Assembly: GCF_030644385.1 (NCBI RefSeq)
Contig: NZ_CP130060.1
Location: 1,054,001 to 1,118,000 of the forward strand
DNA from: Stomatobaculum sp. F0698
GTDB lineage: Bacteria > Bacillota > Clostridia > Lachnospirales > Lachnospiraceae
DNA length: 64,000 nt
Reading direction: 5' to 3'
Within the stretch, counting starts at the first letter, position 1. Every line of letters begins with the position of its first letter. Position numbers and translations under genes: made by a program. Shown here one piece after another: positions 27,101 to 35,400 of the stretch. The notes below the pieces were generated by a model, which ran no database searches, was not told where the DNA came from, and saw only the letters and a program-made list of their open reading frames with translations.

Positions 27101-30100
27101 TATAGCCGTTTGCCGCGGGGTTCGGATCCGTTGTATATGAAATCGTGTAGTTGAGACCCGTGAGCGCCGAAGTATCGACCCCGTAATAGTCCATTGAGAA
27201 CTGGGATGCCGGGGTCGTCTGGGTTACGCCGCCGCTCAGGTAGCTGTACTGCTCTCCCGCCTTCGGCACCGGAATATAGATTTCCCAGTCGTTGGTCGGG
27301 TTCGTGTCGTCACTGGTCAGGAAGACCTTCGCGCTGAAGATGTTCGGATTGTTATTGAGGTCCCTGCTTGTCACGCGACTCGAGCTCTCCTGGTAGGGCT
27401 TGTTTGCCTGCGCGAGGGCAAGTAAACCAAGCGCAGTCACCTGGTTAATCTTGTGCGTTGTATTGTTTGGCGCATAGAGCATCTCTGCTTCGTTTGCACT
27501 CGCTCCGGCCTTGGCCGCCGTCGCATTGCCGAACTGAGCGCCGCGGGGCGCATCCTGAACGAGCTGGTTGTTGTCGTTCGTGGTCTCGACATCGACACCC
27601 TTGGCGTTGCCGCCGTTGCCGTCGCGGTTGGCATCGAACTTGGTGTCAAGCCAAGCACCCGGCACCGGTTTCACATAGACCGGATCCGCGGAATAATCTG
27701 CCTGAAGTTTGAAACTCAGACTGTTGATATAGCCATACCAGCCCGCCCCCAGATTCTGTCCCGGAACAGGCAATTCGTTCTCCGGTATCCGGTCGGTAGA
27801 AATCACAAGAATTCCGTAGTCTGCGTGTCCCGACTGTCCGGCACCGGTTCCCGCGGGAATAAAGGTGACATCCGGAATGCCGATTGCGGACCACATCATC
27901 CCCGCACCGGTAGCATTTGGCACAAAGCCTTGAATTTTTGCGCTGTTATCGACATAGGTAAAGCTCTTGTCAATCTTCAGATAATAGGTCGGTCGCACTC
28001 TTAAATCTTTACTTGCGGCAAGATTCTTGGTGCCTACGGTTGGCGCAAAACGAAGCTGTCCGCTGACCGTCAGTTCTCTTCCCTGATAGGTATTGCTAGA
28101 GGCGTAACTCAATAGGTTCTGGAAAAAGGCAACTTCTACGCGCTGCGAAGCAATGCGCTCACTGGCACCTTCGGTCGCAAAGCGTGTGAGATCGGTGGTC
28201 ATATTTTCGCCGAGGACATTCTCATAGTGGAGCTTTGCCTTGACCGTCAATTTGTCATAGCTCGGATCGCTATCCTTCTCGCTGAGGGAGCCGACCGGAA
28301 TTGTGGTGCCCGGGTATTTTTTCGGGATATCCTGCTCCACCAGCGATAAACCGACACTCGGAAGTAGGCGGTTTCCGTTGTTATTGCCCCACACCTCCAT
28401 TTTTTCACGGTTGTTTCCCCAGTTTTTATTGTTCGGGAAGCTCACCTTAATCGAAGTAACATAGGGCCCGTTCTTCACATCTACGCCGGGAATCAGGTAG
28501 TGCATGCGCCCCTTGCCGGTCGAGGTATAGGCGTAATAGGCCGTGTCCTCAATGTGCTTGACCGTACCGTCCGAAAGGGTTGCATCCAAGATAAAGCCCT
28601 GGAAGCTGCTCGGCGACTGGATGTCAAAGCTGATTGCGTTGGTCAGCGAGAGCAGATAGGGGCTCGTGCCCGCAAAGTCGATGCTCGCGTTCTCATACGA
28701 AATTTCCGGAATATAGTGATTGCTCCAGGTGACTCCCGTATTATCCACCTCAATACGGGTGAGCTCCAGCTCTCTCTGTCCCGCAACCTCTCCGGCCGCA
28801 TAGGTTCCCTGTGCGATTACGTTGACTATGTAATTCGCGCGATTTAGAAAGGTCTGTTTGCTCGGTTCCAAAAAGTTGCCGCCGAGCCGTCCCTTGTCCA
28901 CCTGAGACCAGGGATTCACATAGTAGTCCAGATCCAGAACCGAAATGCCCTTTGCACCGTCTCCTACCACCAGCTTTGCGGACTTCGACGAGGACTTCTT
29001 AGAGCCGCCGTGGTAAGGGCTGATTCCGTGTATGGTGCTGTCCTGCGGCGGGTTATGGTCCACCTGCTCGCTCTTATAATCACTGTAAAGGCAGTAGATC
29101 ATGCTCGAAAAATCGAGCTGCTTCGGAAGGTCGGCGGAACCGTTGGTACCGACCGCATTGTCATAGTTCAGATGTCCCGGATAGACCTTCTGCGCAAAGA
29201 AGAGGTACTGCCGGAAACCGCCATTGGTGCTCGTCCGAAACGAATTGACCTGATCCGCCGCCATGACCACGCGCGTCGCATAGGGTGTTCCGAGCGCCTG
29301 GCAAACAGCATTCAAGTCGTAAACCTTGCCGCTAAATGTTCCGATGTCGTTGGAGAGTCCAAAAACGCTCACGCCCGTATCCGTATAATGCGAGATACCA
29401 TCCTTCAGATATGTCGGTTGTTCCGGGTCAATGCCGGCCTGCTGCAAGTCGTGATAGTTTCCGCTGCTGTCCCAAACACCGAGCAGGCGGAGATCTGACT
29501 TCTCGAGATACTCCGTGATGGTAATTGCATCCCCCGAGATTTCAAGAACCACGGGGTCATAGCCCGCAGCGCCGAAGGAAATGGCTTGACCTGTGCTGTC
29601 CACGTTATAGTCCATGGTCTGCGGATTCTTAATGATGCGATAATGGCCGAGCATGTTGATCTCGTCGTGGCGGTTCACTTCCATCGTATAGCCGCCTACG
29701 GCCTGGGTCCGAATATCATCCGTCAGGTGACGTGTCCTCACCTTGAATTCACGCGCAAAGGGCTGCCCGCCGTTCTGCGCGAGAATTTGGTCGGAAGATA
29801 TGTTTCGCTGTACCTTTGCCTCATAGTTATCGGGAATATCGGTTCCGTCCGAGAGGCGATGATGGTAGGCACGCAGCTTAAAGGTAAACCAGTTCTTATG
29901 ATGTCCGGCATCATAAACATTCCAGAAGATATAACTGCCGCGCTGGTTATAATCGTACTCTTTTTTAAAGACCTCCACGCGGGCAATGTACTTCTTGTTT
30001 CCCGCGACATTCGCATCCGCAAAGGTATAGTCCGTCATTCCGGTACCGTCAATAACGGTCTCGGTGATGCTCTGGCCGTTGTAGTTGATGGTCTGTGCTG

Positions 30101-32015
30101 TATAGCTCGGGTAGAGTTCACCCGGAACCAGCGTGCGGATTTCTGTCTGCCCGGTCTGTGCATCTTTGACATAGATACGGTAGCCCAGGCCGTATTCCTT
30201 TGCAAGACCGAGTTGATTTAACCAAACCGGCGAAAGTGCCTCCTCAAAGTCATAGGAAATTAAGAGATTGTCCTGAATTTGAAAGGCATCACTTTCGTCG
30301 TCAAAGCGGAACCCGGACTTTACTTCTTCCGAATCCGTATACTCGGGCGAAGTTGCGCTGTACTGCGGCACAGCATCCAAATTATATCTGTAATAATCAC
30401 CGCCGTAGGTCATATCCAGATAATCGTTCGATGTTTTAATTTGAACCGGATCCGTACCCTGAATGAAACGGAAGCGAAGCGGTGTACCGCTGTCCTGTTT
30501 CGTGCCGCCGTATACGGTGTTATCCGCATATTCAATGTAAGAGCCCGTCGTTGCGGTGTAATCCGTCGCGCCCCAGTTGCCCTGATAAAGCCGGTTATAA
30601 TACACCAGCGGAAAATACTTCACATGAAATGTACCGGGCTTTCGGAAAATGTCGATATAACTCAAGCCGGACCCCGCAACCGCTTCCGCAAATCTTCCGC
30701 TTGTATACTGGGAGTAGAGATTTCTCAGGTTGATGACGACGTCGCGATTTGCGGGCGTCGGTGTATCCTGATACGCGCCGATTCTTGTCCACGGAATCCT
30801 GAAACCGTCATCTGTCTCATAGGTCCATGCAAGTGTTCCGCCCTGCTCAAATTGCGTTCCTTCGCCCGGAAGCACCATATGAATTTTTGCGGTCTCGGCA
30901 AGATACCCTTCCGACTTGTGAACCTTAAACTCCAGCCCTTTTCGATACCAAGTGGGATTGTTGATATTAAAACTGCTTGTAATCAGATTACCGGTACCGA
31001 GCGGCGCCAAGGCATCTTCCGCCGCCGAAGTCTCATACCCATTGTAGGCAATCATGCGTCTTCCCACCGGTTTTCCGAGCGGCATGCTCGCCGACATGCT
31101 CCAAACACCGCCGATTTCACCCGGCATGAAGGTATAGCTGTCCGAGGGATTGCTAAACGTCATTGTCGGATTCGTCGCAGGTGTATTCAAGGTTAACGCC
31201 GTTGTCTTGTCATGATCTCCGCTGTCCACCGTAAAAAGCGTCGGCGGCGCAGCCGGATTCGTTGATCCGTAGTTGTTGATCAAACGCATGCGGAAAGGGA
31301 ACTCACCTTGCGAGAGCGGGAGTTCCTTCACCAATCGATTCGGATCCTGCACGAGCGTAATCTGTCCGCTGACGCTGGCCGTGGTCGGATCCGGCTTTGC
31401 GGTGAGCACCCAGCTACTGTCCGCAAGGCGACGCGAGGAAAAGCTGACACCGGTCAAACTCGGCAGTCCGCTCAAATCGAAACCGGCCGGAATCCAAAGT
31501 TCCATGACCAAATTATTCCGCACTGTATCCGAAATTTCACTCGGACGGAAAGCAAACTGAACACTGAAGGTTCTCGAATTATACTTTCCGATGACAAAGT
31601 CGGAAGGCTGCTGAAACACACTGTTTGCCGGATCTAGTTTCACATAGTTGTTGGCTGCCGTGAGGGATCCGTCTTCCACCGCTCCCGTCCAGGGCGCATA
31701 GGTCCCGGAGGACTGGCGAAATGCGACATAGGGCGTCGCAAGCGGCAGTGCATTGCTTACGGTCGCATTGGAGCCCGAGGCGCGTAAGGCACGCGGAGAA
31801 AGGCCGGCTGCAAGCAGTGGCCTGTCGTCAATCAACTCTGCATCCTCGGTGTAATCTTCCGCTTCTTCCTCATCATCCTCGCTTACAACCAAGGGGATAT
31901 AGCTATCCCCTCCGATTGCGGCAAGCGTGTGAAGCGGCATAGCCTCAAGTATGAGTATCATCGCGACCAACATCGCGAGAACTCGCTTCCAATACTTCCA
32001 AGCTCTCTGAGTCAT
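21105..32015 (-). CDS. Giant modular surface protein 2 (pilin-module/InlB-repeat adhesin)
   Basis: 3636 residues, the closest relative of protein 1. It has the same order: signal peptide (RVLAMLVAMILILEAMPLHT), acidic SEDDEEEAEDYTED, the unassigned ~1,650-residue region, SdrD-like domain (about 1729-1858), and four pilin modules (about 2051-2223, 2473-2652, 2904-3062, 3304-3434), each with Lys, Glu and Asn in place, among eleven B-repeats. From about 330 to 1480 it differs clearly from protein 1, whereas the C-terminal half is almost identical. The Gly/Ser/Arg linker is longer than in copies 1 and 3 and contains a lone Cys (GNGSCGNG). LPKTG is at 3613-3617, followed by 19 residues ending KEERRDEEV. 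That tail looks like a sorting signal that lost its hydrophobic part but kept its charged end. ATG at 32015 follows AGGAGG. Own promoter and terminator. Confidence 0.9.
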   Translation of the reverse strand: MTQRAWKYWKRVLAMLVAMILILEAMPLHTLAAIGGDSYIPLVVSEDDEEEAEDYTEDAELIDDRPLLAAGLSPRALRASGSNATVSNALPLATPYVAFRQSSGTYAPWTGAVEDGSLTAANNYVKLDPANSVFQQPSDFVIGKYNSRTFSVQFAFRPSEISDTVRNNLVMELWIPAGFDLSGLPSLTGVSFSSRRLADSSWVLTAKPDPTTASVSGQITLVQDPNRLVKELPLSQGEFPFRMRLINNYGSTNPAAPPTLFTVDSGDHDKTTALTLNTPATNPTMTFSNPSDSYTFMPGEIGGVWSMSASMPLGKPVGRRMIAYNGYETSAAEDALAPLGTGNLITSSFNINNPTWYRKGLEFKVHKSEGYLAETAKIHMVLPGEGTQFEQGGTLAWTYETDDGFRIPWTRIGAYQDTPTPANRDVVINLRNLYSQYTSGRFAEAVAGSGLSYIDIFRKPGTFHVKYFPLVYYNRLYQGNWGATDYTATTGSYIEYADNTVYGGTKQDSGTPLRFRFIQGTDPVQIKTSNDYLDMTYGGDYYRYNLDAVPQYSATSPEYTDSEEVKSGFRFDDESDAFQIQDNLLISYDFEEALSPVWLNQLGLAKEYGLGYRIYVKDAQTGQTEIRTLVPGELYPSYTAQTINYNGQSITETVIDGTGMTDYTFADANVAGNKKYIARVEVFKKEYDYNQRGSYIFWNVYDAGHHKNWFTFKLRAYHHRLSDGTDIPDNYEAKVQRNISSDQILAQNGGQPFAREFKVRTRHLTDDIRTQAVGGYTMEVNRHDEINMLGHYRIIKNPQTMDYNVDSTGQAISFGAAGYDPVVLEISGDAITITEYLEKSDLRLLGVWDSSGNYHDLQQAGIDPEQPTYLKDGISHYTDTGVSVFGLSNDIGTFSGKVYDLNAVCQALGTPYATRVVMAADQVNSFRTSTNGGFRQYLFFAQKVYPGHLNYDNAVGTNGSADLPKQLDFSSMIYCLYSDYKSEQVDHNPPQDSTIHGISPYHGGSKKSSSKSAKLVVGDGAKGISVLDLDYYVNPWSQVDKGRLGGNFLEPSKQTFLNRANYIVNVIAQGTYAAGEVAGQRELELTRIEVDNTGVTWSNHYIPEISYENASIDFAGTSPYLLSLTNAISFDIQSPSSFQGFILDATLSDGTVKHIEDTAYYAYTSTGKGRMHYLIPGVDVKNGPYVTSIKVSFPNNKNWGNNREKMEVWGNNNGNRLLPSVGLSLVEQDIPKKYPGTTIPVGSLSEKDSDPSYDKLTVKAKLHYENVLGENMTTDLTRFATEGASERIASQRVEVAFFQNLLSYASSNTYQGRELTVSGQLRFAPTVGTKNLAASKDLRVRPTYYLKIDKSFTYVDNSAKIQGFVPNATGAGMMWSAIGIPDVTFIPAGTGAGQSGHADYGILVISTDRIPENELPVPGQNLGAGWYGYINSLSFKLQADYSADPVYVKPVPGAWLDTKFDANRDGNGGNAKGVDVETTNDNNQLVQDAPRGAQFGNATAAKAGASANEAEMLYAPNNTTHKINQVTALGLLALAQANKPYQESSSRVTSRDLNNNPNIFSAKVFLTSDDTNPTNDWEIYIPVPKAGEQYSYLSGGVTQTTPASQFSMDYYGVDTSALTGLNYTISYTTDPNPAANGYTGAKTASWTTSKPADADITMVKLNVSNMPAGRKASVTLRYQLHERKKKLLNQMDTIVAYGNFRMGTNPTPFYGADGQASNKLEYLLPDLTLSGIAFQENDFNSLYDAGTDSYQSGVRMKLLEADGVTEVLRSDNNLGFVSTTNANGYYMLYAPHEGNWVVQADASSLSPLRKLVKKDQGTNPAVSSRFDRNTNLAAVTVTANVPAGQYNLPHVNAGFYNVPILDLADQVLHVGDAASTVTPTLTNPVDPANPVVNYAIQTGAPTDLVSVNGSGAVSGTLTPQKTGVTTLLLTTDDGYGDLIKKEVKLTVWADVKYDGNGADSGSISPNGEQLYPSTTAAGADAHTDETTAKSSAGTAGVDTQLTRAGYYFDGWNTKPDGTGTAYAAGAAIKTGKIDGDLTLYAVWRPVTPATDSFTIEKLLKGDYGLLPDGQRAPLTAENFGFTLTGTSFTAAHVTAEPMPTGSAKESARDETPGQNPVVKYTLSSADLSLITPGSPVLTENATAGATFASGTFNFTMPGTYVYTLKEEVGSAQYYGYNSRVYTITYVVTQSGSGLGNALSLTRTINYQDPVSGAAVNVQTASFENTYQLPRYTVTFDPDQGSFTPPAQTHRYGDRVSEPPVQNNAAGVATSPAGERYGYHFKHWKAADGTQFQFVNSSVRANFTLTAVWEINTYPVKVLDAATADTPHANEVIFDNGGAPMAHGTVLNAPTAPDNKTGYHFDHWENDADHSTFTFGNPVTGPLTVRAVYAPNAYTVKYDKNAASASGTTADSAHVYDQTRALTANGYTNPGYYFAGWSRTAGGTTVDLNDGDNVLNLTTQNNGTVTLYAIWQPVTPVSDSFDVSKLLFGDFGSLQGGETAPLVPDTFRFVLQSVTTPTGATTVLPVVPGGGAASGITVTPGAGTMGYALPSAQLQVPTAGSAAATAGAAAAARFPAGLFTFSYPGTYVYTLKETAGSAQYYSYDPAVYTITFTVTQSAGALGAGTGNSLTITRSITKQSGGASTAATELQFENRYTLPRLTVQYDAEGGSHTPANESVRYGDYATAPPVQNNAAGTPTSPAGEKTGYHFLYWTDAAGTQFQFATTPIHANTTLHAKWEINRYTVTVQDAPDADTGHQNAQLAQHTNVAHGDTTLTAPTQPSNKTGYHFDHWEDQNNTAYTFGSPVTGDTTVHAVYTPNTYTVHFEPNAGGATVNGSMPNLNMTYDTAQNLTPNQFSRPGYQFMGWGLTPTAATPDYYDGASVNNLTTTNGGTVRLYALWTAVTPFDHAPALTKILGGEANRTLATGETTPLTPETFNFEFKAVSTTVPGMSTLPMPTAAHGAQTFTVNRAGAGALPIGSLRFLFAGDYVYELREIAGAAGTPGTPAAAQGSYTYDSAVYRITYHITQAGTVMNGSVTIEKQMAGGAFSAPVTYSATTEPTFTNDYLLPRYTVSFNANGGSVTPAPQVIVYGDPVVAPPTVGGSPAGSRTGYDFGGWQNPDGSPANFTTPVTGNLVLSANWTMRHYTVTVLDAPDADPGHQNQIITQDTNAVHGSTPTEPARPDNKTNYVFDHWAKPDGSTYNFDEPLSGDLTVHAVYRQKRYTVRYDSGTPHSVGSMTDSHFGGGDTNPLPPNQYARPGYTFGGWSRTPGATTPDYTDGQPVTNLTTSDGVTVTLYAVWNPASPVVLHDPPVKKVITGAVPHNAGTFTFALRAVSTTAAEAIGQLPMPLAAGGSQEMQLVIAGAGEEEFGDITFRLPGTYVYEISELPIGRRGFSFDPDPVTVTYVVTQTGSVLNATRTMEKRGQAVTEAVFTNEFEKPNYIVTFDGNGAWRPFESQTVREGLMASEPIRKPVRSYGKFIGWYLDGQPYDFSQPVYDDITLFAMYDDSDSDNTSGGSGGGGGGSRGGSGGSRGGSSRGNGSCGNGRGSSIAPTPSVNIATTPPVTTDSDSTDKQQNADPGKGPADSKKTEKLDSGSGSRRKKQTSGDKKRKRRLPKTGEETIEKTLFRKEERRDEEV
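21170..26830 (-). repeat. Large direct repeat, copy 2 (C-terminal half of giant protein 2)
   Basis: Near-identical to the corresponding parts of giant genes 1 and 3. Local differences are shared in changing pairs (1 with 3 in pilin module 1; 2 with 3 in the B-repeat before pilin module 3). Boundaries approximate. Confidence 0.85.
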
Positions 32016-32096
32016 GAAATCCTCCTGTTATGCCACAATCTCCGGCAATATTTATTGTCTGACAACTACTCGATCCAAACACACAATATTAATTCA

Positions 32097-32125
32097 ATTT
32101 TAACTTTTTCCTTGGCGTTATTCAA
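32097..32125 (-). promoter_or_regulatory. Promoter of giant adhesin gene 2
   Basis: TTGAAT (32120-32125), 17-base spacer, TAAAAT (32097-32102) on the minus strand, followed by the conserved TG...TTAATAT. Same layout as giant genes 1 and 3. Leader about 75 bases. Confidence 0.7.
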
Positions 32126-32310
32126 GCGAAACTTGTTAATCAATACAATAGCTGTCTACAATCCTTTTATTTTGCCGACAATCACTCCTCCGAGACAGAA
32201 TCCCACTGTTTAGGTGCTTTGCGCTCTTTTGATGCAGTCAAATCCACTGCAGCCTCAGCTCTATTTCTTACACATTTTCCGAAGCGAATTTCCCCGTCTT
32301 GCAGTCGCGT

Positions 32311-32352
32311 GAATATTAATGAGCATATTTAATGTATATGCCTATTATTCAA
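32311..32352 (-). repeat. Conserved 42-base intergenic element, copy 2
   Basis: Partner of 20938-20979 (37/42 identical, gapless), at the same distance of about 300 bases upstream of its adhesin gene. Not found upstream of giant genes 3 or 4. Confidence 0.7.
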
Positions 32353-32385
32353 GCCGCATTTGTATATCGGTTTTCTCCGCTCAAC

Positions 32386-32426
32386 AAAGGAGGAGCTGTG
32401 CCGCAAACACGACACAACTCCCCTTG
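32386..32426 (-). terminator. Probable terminator of giant adhesin gene 3
   Basis: Imperfect inverted repeat CAAGGGGAGTTGTGTCG/CGGCACAGCTCCTCCTTT on the minus strand, with G-U pairs at the mismatches, 24 bases past the stop. It resembles the terminator of giant gene 2 in sequence but has only a short T-run, so read-through toward gene 2 is possible. Confidence 0.6.
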
Positions 32427-32449
32427 CAATGCTCTTCTTCTGTTTTTGT

Positions 32450-35400
32450 TTAAGCTTCCTCGTCCCGTCTCTCCTCTTTCCATAAAAGGAGTTTCCCGAG
32501 CGTTTGTTCTCCCGTCTTCGGTAAGCGACGCTTTCTCTCCTTGTCACCGCTTGTCTGCTTCTTTCTGCGGCTGCCGCTCTCACCATCCAACTTTTCAATC
32601 TTCTCGGTGCCTGCCGCCCGCTTTCCGGAATCCGAACTTTGCTGCTTATCCGTCGCATCCGAATCGCCTGTCTGCGCCGGGGTGGTTGTAATGTTCGCGC
32701 TCGGTGCGGGCACAATGTGGCTGCCTCTGCCGTTGCCGCGGCTGCTGCTTCCTCCGCGACTTCCGCCGCCGCCACCGCCGCTTCCGCCGGAAGTGTTGTC
32801 GCTGTCGGAGTCGTCGTACATCGCAATGAGGGTGATGTCGTCGTAGACTGGCTGACCGAAGTCGTAGGGCTGACCGTCTAAGTACCAGCCGATGAACTTG
32901 CCGTAGCTTCGCACCGGCTTCCGAATCGGTTCGCTGGCCGTTAGGCCCTCGCGAACGGTCTGGCTCTCGAAGGGTCTCCAGGCGCCGTTGCCGTCAAACG
33001 TAACGATGTAGTTCGGTTTCTCGAACTCGTTCGTGAAGACCGCCTCGGTCACCGCCTGTCCTCGCTTCTCCATGGTGCGGGTCGCATTGAGGACTGAACC
33101 ACTCTGCGTGACCACGTAGGTCACGGTCACCGGATTCGAATCGAAGCTAAAGCCGCGTCTGCCGATCGGCAACTCGGAGATTTCATAGACATAGGTGCCC
33201 GGCAAACGGAAGGTGATGTCACCGAACTCCTCTTCTCCCGCGCCCTGAATTTCGAGCTGCATCTCCTGGTTGCCTCCCGCCGCAAGCGGCATCGGGAGTA
33301 CTCCCGCAGCCTCGGCTGCCGTCGTACTGACCGCGCGGAGCAGAAAGATAAAGTTACCCGCATTGTGCGGCACCGCACCAGTAATCACTTTCTTGACCGG
33401 CGGGTCGTGAAGAACCGCCGGGCTCGCCGGATTCCAGACTGCATAGAGGGTTACGGTCACACCGTCCGAAGTCGAGATGCTTGTTACGGTCTGTCCGTCC
33501 GTATAGTCGGGCGTCGTTCCGCCCGGCGTGCGGCTCCAGCCTCCGAAGGTAAAGCCCGGTCTCGCATACTGATTCGGCGGGAGCGGATTCGAGTCTCCTA
33601 CGCCGAAGTGCGAATCCGTCATGCTGCCCACGGAATGCGGCGTGCCGGAATCATAACGCACCGTATAGCGCTTTTGACGGTAGACTGCGTGCACCGTAAG
33701 GTCACCGGTAAGCGGCTCGTCAAAGTTGTAGGTCGAGCCGTCCGGCTTTGCCCAGTGGTCAAAGACATAATTCGTCTTGTTGTCCGGACGCGCGGGTTCG
33801 GTCGGCGTGCTGCCGTGCACCGCGTTCGTGTCTTGCGTGATGATCCGGTTCTGATGGCCCGGATCCGCATCCGGCGCATCCAGCACCGTGACCGTGTAGT
33901 GACGCATGGTCCAGCTTGCGCTAAGCACCAAATTGCCGGTCACCGGGGTCGTAAAGTTTGCAGGGCTTCCGTCCGGATTCTGCCAACCGCCGAAGTCATA
34001 GCCCGTGCGGGAACCCGCCGGGGATCCGCCGACTGTGGGCGGCGCAACGACCGGGTCGCCGTAGACAATAACCTGCGGTGCCGGAGTCACGCTGCCGCCG
34101 TTCGAATTAAAGCTCACGGTGTAGCGCGGCAAGAGGTAGTCATTCGTAAACTTCGGCTCTGTCGCCGTTGTGTAGGCAACCGGTGCCGAGAAGGCACCGC
34201 CGTTCTCCTGCTTTTCAATGCTCACACTGCCGTTCATCACCGTTCCGGCCTGTGTGATGTGATAGGTAATGCGATACACGGCGCTGTCGTACGTGTAGCT
34301 TCCCTGCGCGGCCGCCGGAGTTCCCGGTGTACCTGCGGCACCTGCAAGCTCACGCAGCTCGTAGACATAGTCGCCTGCGAACAGGAAGCTAAGGGAGCCG
34401 ATCGGGAGGGCACCCGCGCCCACACGGTTTACCGTGTAGGTCTGCGCCCCATGTGCCGCTGTCGGCATGGGCATGGTGCTCATGCCGGGAACCGTCGTAC
34501 TGACTGCCTTAAACTCGAAGTTGAAGGTCTCCGCTGTGAGCGGGGTCGTCTCGCCGGTCGCAAGCGTCCGGTTTGCCTCGCCGCCCAGTATCTTTGTGAG
34601 TGCCGGATCATGGTCAAACGGCGTCACAGCCGTCCAGAGCGCATAGAGGCGCACGGTTCCGCCGTTGGTTGTCGTCAGGTTGTTCACGGACGCGCCGTCA
34701 TAGTAATCGGGTGTCGCCGCGGTCGGCGTGAGTCCCCAGCCCATGAACTGATAACCCGGACGGCTAAACTGATTCGGCGTTAGGTTCTGCGCCGTGTCAT
34801 AGCTGAAGCTCATGTTCGGCATGCTGCCGTTCACGGTCGCGCCGCCTGCGTTCGGCTCAAATACCAACGTATAGGTATTCGGTGTATAAACCGCATGTAC
34901 CGTTGTGTCGCCGGTCACCGGGGAACCGAAGGTGTAGGCTGTGTTGTTCTGATCTTCCCAGTGATCGAAATGATAACCGGTCTTATTCTCCGGCTGCGTC
35001 GGTGCGGTCAGCGTCGTATCGCCGTGAGGCACATTGCTGTGCTGCGCGAGCTGATTGTTTTGGTGTCCCGTGTCCGCATCCGGCGCATCCTGCACCGTCA
35101 CAGTGTAGCGGTTGATTTCCCACTTTGCGTGCAGGGTGGTGTTTGCATGAATCGGCGTCGTTGCAAACGGGAACTGGGTTCCCGCCGCATCCGTCCAGTA
35201 GAGGAAGTGATAGCCCGTCTTCTCTCCCGCCGGAGAGGTCGGGATGCCCGCCGCATTGTTCTGAACCGGCGGCGCCGTCGCATAGTCGCCGTAGCGCACA
35301 CTCTCGTTTGCCGGGGTGTGGCTGCCGCCCTCTGCGTCATACTGCACCGTGAGGCGCGGCAGGGTATAGCGGTTCTCAAACTGAAGCTCGGTCGCCGCAG

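Larger units (their letters stand above)
32016..32385 (-). other. Intergenic region upstream of giant protein 2
   Basis: About 370 bases without a gene I can support. It contains the promoter of giant gene 2, an 11-mer GCTGTCTACAA (32151-32161, plus strand) also present in the giant gene 4 leader, and copy 2 of the 42-base element. A short block (CCTTTTATTTTG, plus strand) also recurs upstream of gene 1. Confidence 0.6.
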
